From NCBI GenBank assembly GCA_963573385.1, contig CAUYLG010062914.1, positions 1 through 64,000 on the forward strand: a stretch of 64,000 bases of DNA, in the 5' to 3' direction. Source of the DNA: Cacajao melanocephalus (lineage: Eukaryota; Chordata; Mammalia; Primates; Pitheciidae). Below the pieces are notes generated by a model. That model saw only the letters and a program-made list of their open reading frames with translations, was not told where the DNA came from and made no database searches. Both the position numbers and the translations under genes were made by a program. Shown here one piece after another: positions 62,136 to 64,000 of this stretch. The number at the start of each line of letters is the position of its first letter. Position 1 is the stretch's first letter.

Positions 62136-63257
62136 TCTTATTCTCAGTGTATAGAGATCTGCTTTGATCTTTTCATCTGCTGCAAGGTATTTGAAAAATT
62201 GGCATACTGTGTTTTGTAATAATCTGTGTTATTTTCAAGCAAGATTTGAAATTATCCACAGTAAGCTCAAATGTGCAAAACAGTACCTTATTTTATTTAT
62301 TTTTTAAATAACTGATCTGATCTATTTCACCTACCAAGAACTAAACTTGAGTCTACTCTGGTAAATTTTCTAATGAGTCTAATGTTGCAGTCCAAATACT
62401 CCATTTAGGTATTTGCATTTAGTACTCCAAATACTCCTGTCCTTGTTTGGTCGACTTGCTCCATTTTTCCAAGTTTGACCTGCTTTTCCTATTCCTCTTG
62501 AAGATGACATCTGGTTGTTGGTTTACATGATTTGGAGGTGCAGAAGGAAAAAGTCCTCAGATTGATGTAGTATCTTCTGAGTCCTCCTTGATATCTGCAA
62601 AGCACCTGAGCTGGTCTGCTCTTTGTACTGATTCTATCTGCTCTTTGGAATGTTACGGGGTCCAGTCATTTGTCCCTTGACTGTAATGATCTGCCTGCAG
62701 TGGTTTTCCACCTTGTCCCCAGGCTTCTTAATTCTTCCAGTAATCTCAGAAACTCTGTGTTGTCACAGTGAGACTTGGGTTATTTTGGGTCCCCAGTTTC
62801 CAGGCCCTGAATGCCATGGGCTCTCAGGAATATGTATCTGCTGGCCTGCTGCTGTCATTTCTGCTACATTACTCCTTTACTTCCTTAGAGAGTGGTCCTG
62901 GATCATGGGTTGAAAGTAGATGTGGAAAGGACGCTGATCTGATTTCTATGTTTCCATTCTTCTTCCTACCACTTCACCAGATGTGAAAAATGCATATATA
63001 ATCTGAATCCTCTAGATTGAGTTATAAGGTAAAGCAGTATAAGAATTTAAAGAACTTCCCTCTCCCTGATTAAATCTACTTGTTAGGACTATGTTCTTAC
63101 TGCAAAATCCCATTGCCTTGCCAGAAGATAAATATTAACTTTTTCTTTCTCTTTGCCTTGTAATTATTGTAATAATTCCAAACTACCTAAAAGAAATAGG
63201 CGAGTTTGTGGGGAAGGTCAGTAAAAAGAATTTCAAAAGAGAAAAGAACACTCATGC
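62136..63257. other. Non-coding, nothing assigned
   Basis: The 62460-63000 part is somewhat GC-richer with two overlapping frames, but has no recognisable protein or repeat. Confidence 0.4.
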
Positions 63258-63465
63258 ATTTAAATGTTTTTATGCTGCAATGAATATCTATATTTCCATG
63301 TATGTATGTATCTATCACTTTGTGTACATGTTTTAGTATTTCTCTGAGTTACATCTTGAAAAAAGTAATTGCCATAAGGTATGCACATTTTACATTTCAC
63401 TGAATAATGACAAATTGTGCTACAAAGTGACTAGACCAATTTATACTCTTGAGTCACTGAGAGAA
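63258..63465 (-). mobile_element. Old L1 (L1M class) fragment
   Basis: 'tgctgcaatgaatatctat', 'gtatgcacattttacatttc', 'aaattgtgctacaaagtgactagaccaatttatac' match the reversed 3' part of ancient L1 ORF2. Confidence 0.65.
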
Positions 63466-63478
63466 TTCTTTACTAACA

Positions 63479-63645
63479 AACACCAGGCATTTTACATAAC
63501 TTATTCCATTTAAATTCTATCATCAACAAACCTCCATAGCAGGTGTATTCCCATTTTGTATATGAAGAAACTGAGGTTCAGACTTAAAGCAACTTGCTCA
63601 AGGTCACACAAACAGTAGGTGGGTAATTTCAGAACCTTTTGAAAT
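63479..63645 (-). repeat. MIR SINE
   Basis: 'ttcccattttgtatatgaagaaactgaggttcag', 'aagcaacttgctcaaggtcacac' and 'cagtaggtgggtaatttcag' match reverse MIR. Confidence 0.82.
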
Positions 63646-64000
63646 AAAATATAGAAGCTACGATTTTATTGTTCCAGTCTAGAACTATGTCTCTGTTTAT
63701 AATGTTGACTACTTTGTATTATTTTAAACTTTATAATATTGACTACTATTATTTTCTTCACATCCTAGTTAATAATCTAGGAACAAATGGAAAACAATAT
63801 CATGAAATGGAAAAACGATGCTATTCCTTAGTTGGCTTAGTTTCAACGGCTACTTAATGGTCAAGAGCAAGGAGTTGACCCATCTTTTTGACTCACAGAG
63901 TCATTAGTTACACAGGAAAAGCAGAACAAAACCCAGATGGATGGAGGGCTGGGTATACAAGCAGCTTTCACACTAGGAATTGTGAAGCCTGAGGCATAGC
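63646..64000. other. Non-coding, nothing assigned
   Basis: No exon or repeat recognised up to the window edge. Confidence 0.45.

Overview
This is vertebrate nuclear DNA, almost certainly human or a close primate. It holds dimeric Alu elements, primate-age L1 3' ends, MST-type and ERV1 LTRs, MADE1 and Tigger fossils and a single CpG-island promoter, and no long open reading frames. There are no bacterial-style operons, CRISPR arrays, tRNAs or rRNAs that I can see.

The only protein-coding gene I can prove is LANCL1 (LanC-like protein 1), on the minus strand, of which the window carries the 5' end. Reading leftward: a short non-coding exon 1 (about 11883-11940), a 310-base intron, exon 2 (11476-11572, start codon at 11556-11554, residues 1-27), a 3.6-kb intron, then exon 3 (7787-7904, residues 28-66 plus one base of codon 67). 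From 7786 to the left edge is intron. The rest of the roughly 400-residue protein lies beyond base 1. Splice sites, reading phase and the encoded protein all agree. From memory of the human map, LANCL1 at 2q34 sits head-to-head with CPS1, whose long-isoform transcript starts just upstream of LANCL1. If so, everything right of about 11950 is CPS1 5' flank or first intron. I found no CPS1 coding exon in the window.

Layout. 1-7786: LANCL1 intron with an L1 3' end, a roughly 3-kb Tigger transposon carrying an ERV1 solo LTR with a visible 4-base target duplication, an MLT1-like LTR and a MER2 element. 7787-11990: LANCL1 exons 1-3 and the CpG-island promoter. 12000-35500: non-coding, with old L1M pieces, MLT1, Alus, MIRs, an ERV1-type LTR, a rearranged MST LTR and a MADE1 hairpin. 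35569-39205: one minus-strand L1 fragment of about 3.6 kb with broken ORF2. 39206-64000: non-coding, with L2, MIR, MLT1-like, MER5-like, MADE1 and L1 fragments between long unassigned AT-rich stretches.

I do not see a previously undescribed biological system. The points most worth a second look are the two-way promoter, an in-frame upstream extension of LANCL1 that could be made from intron-1-retaining or intron-initiated transcripts, the internally duplicated MST LTR, the MADE1 hairpin, and a few GC-richer unassigned blocks. Repeat subfamily names come from recognising consensus features by eye; boundaries are approximate unless a target duplication is cited.
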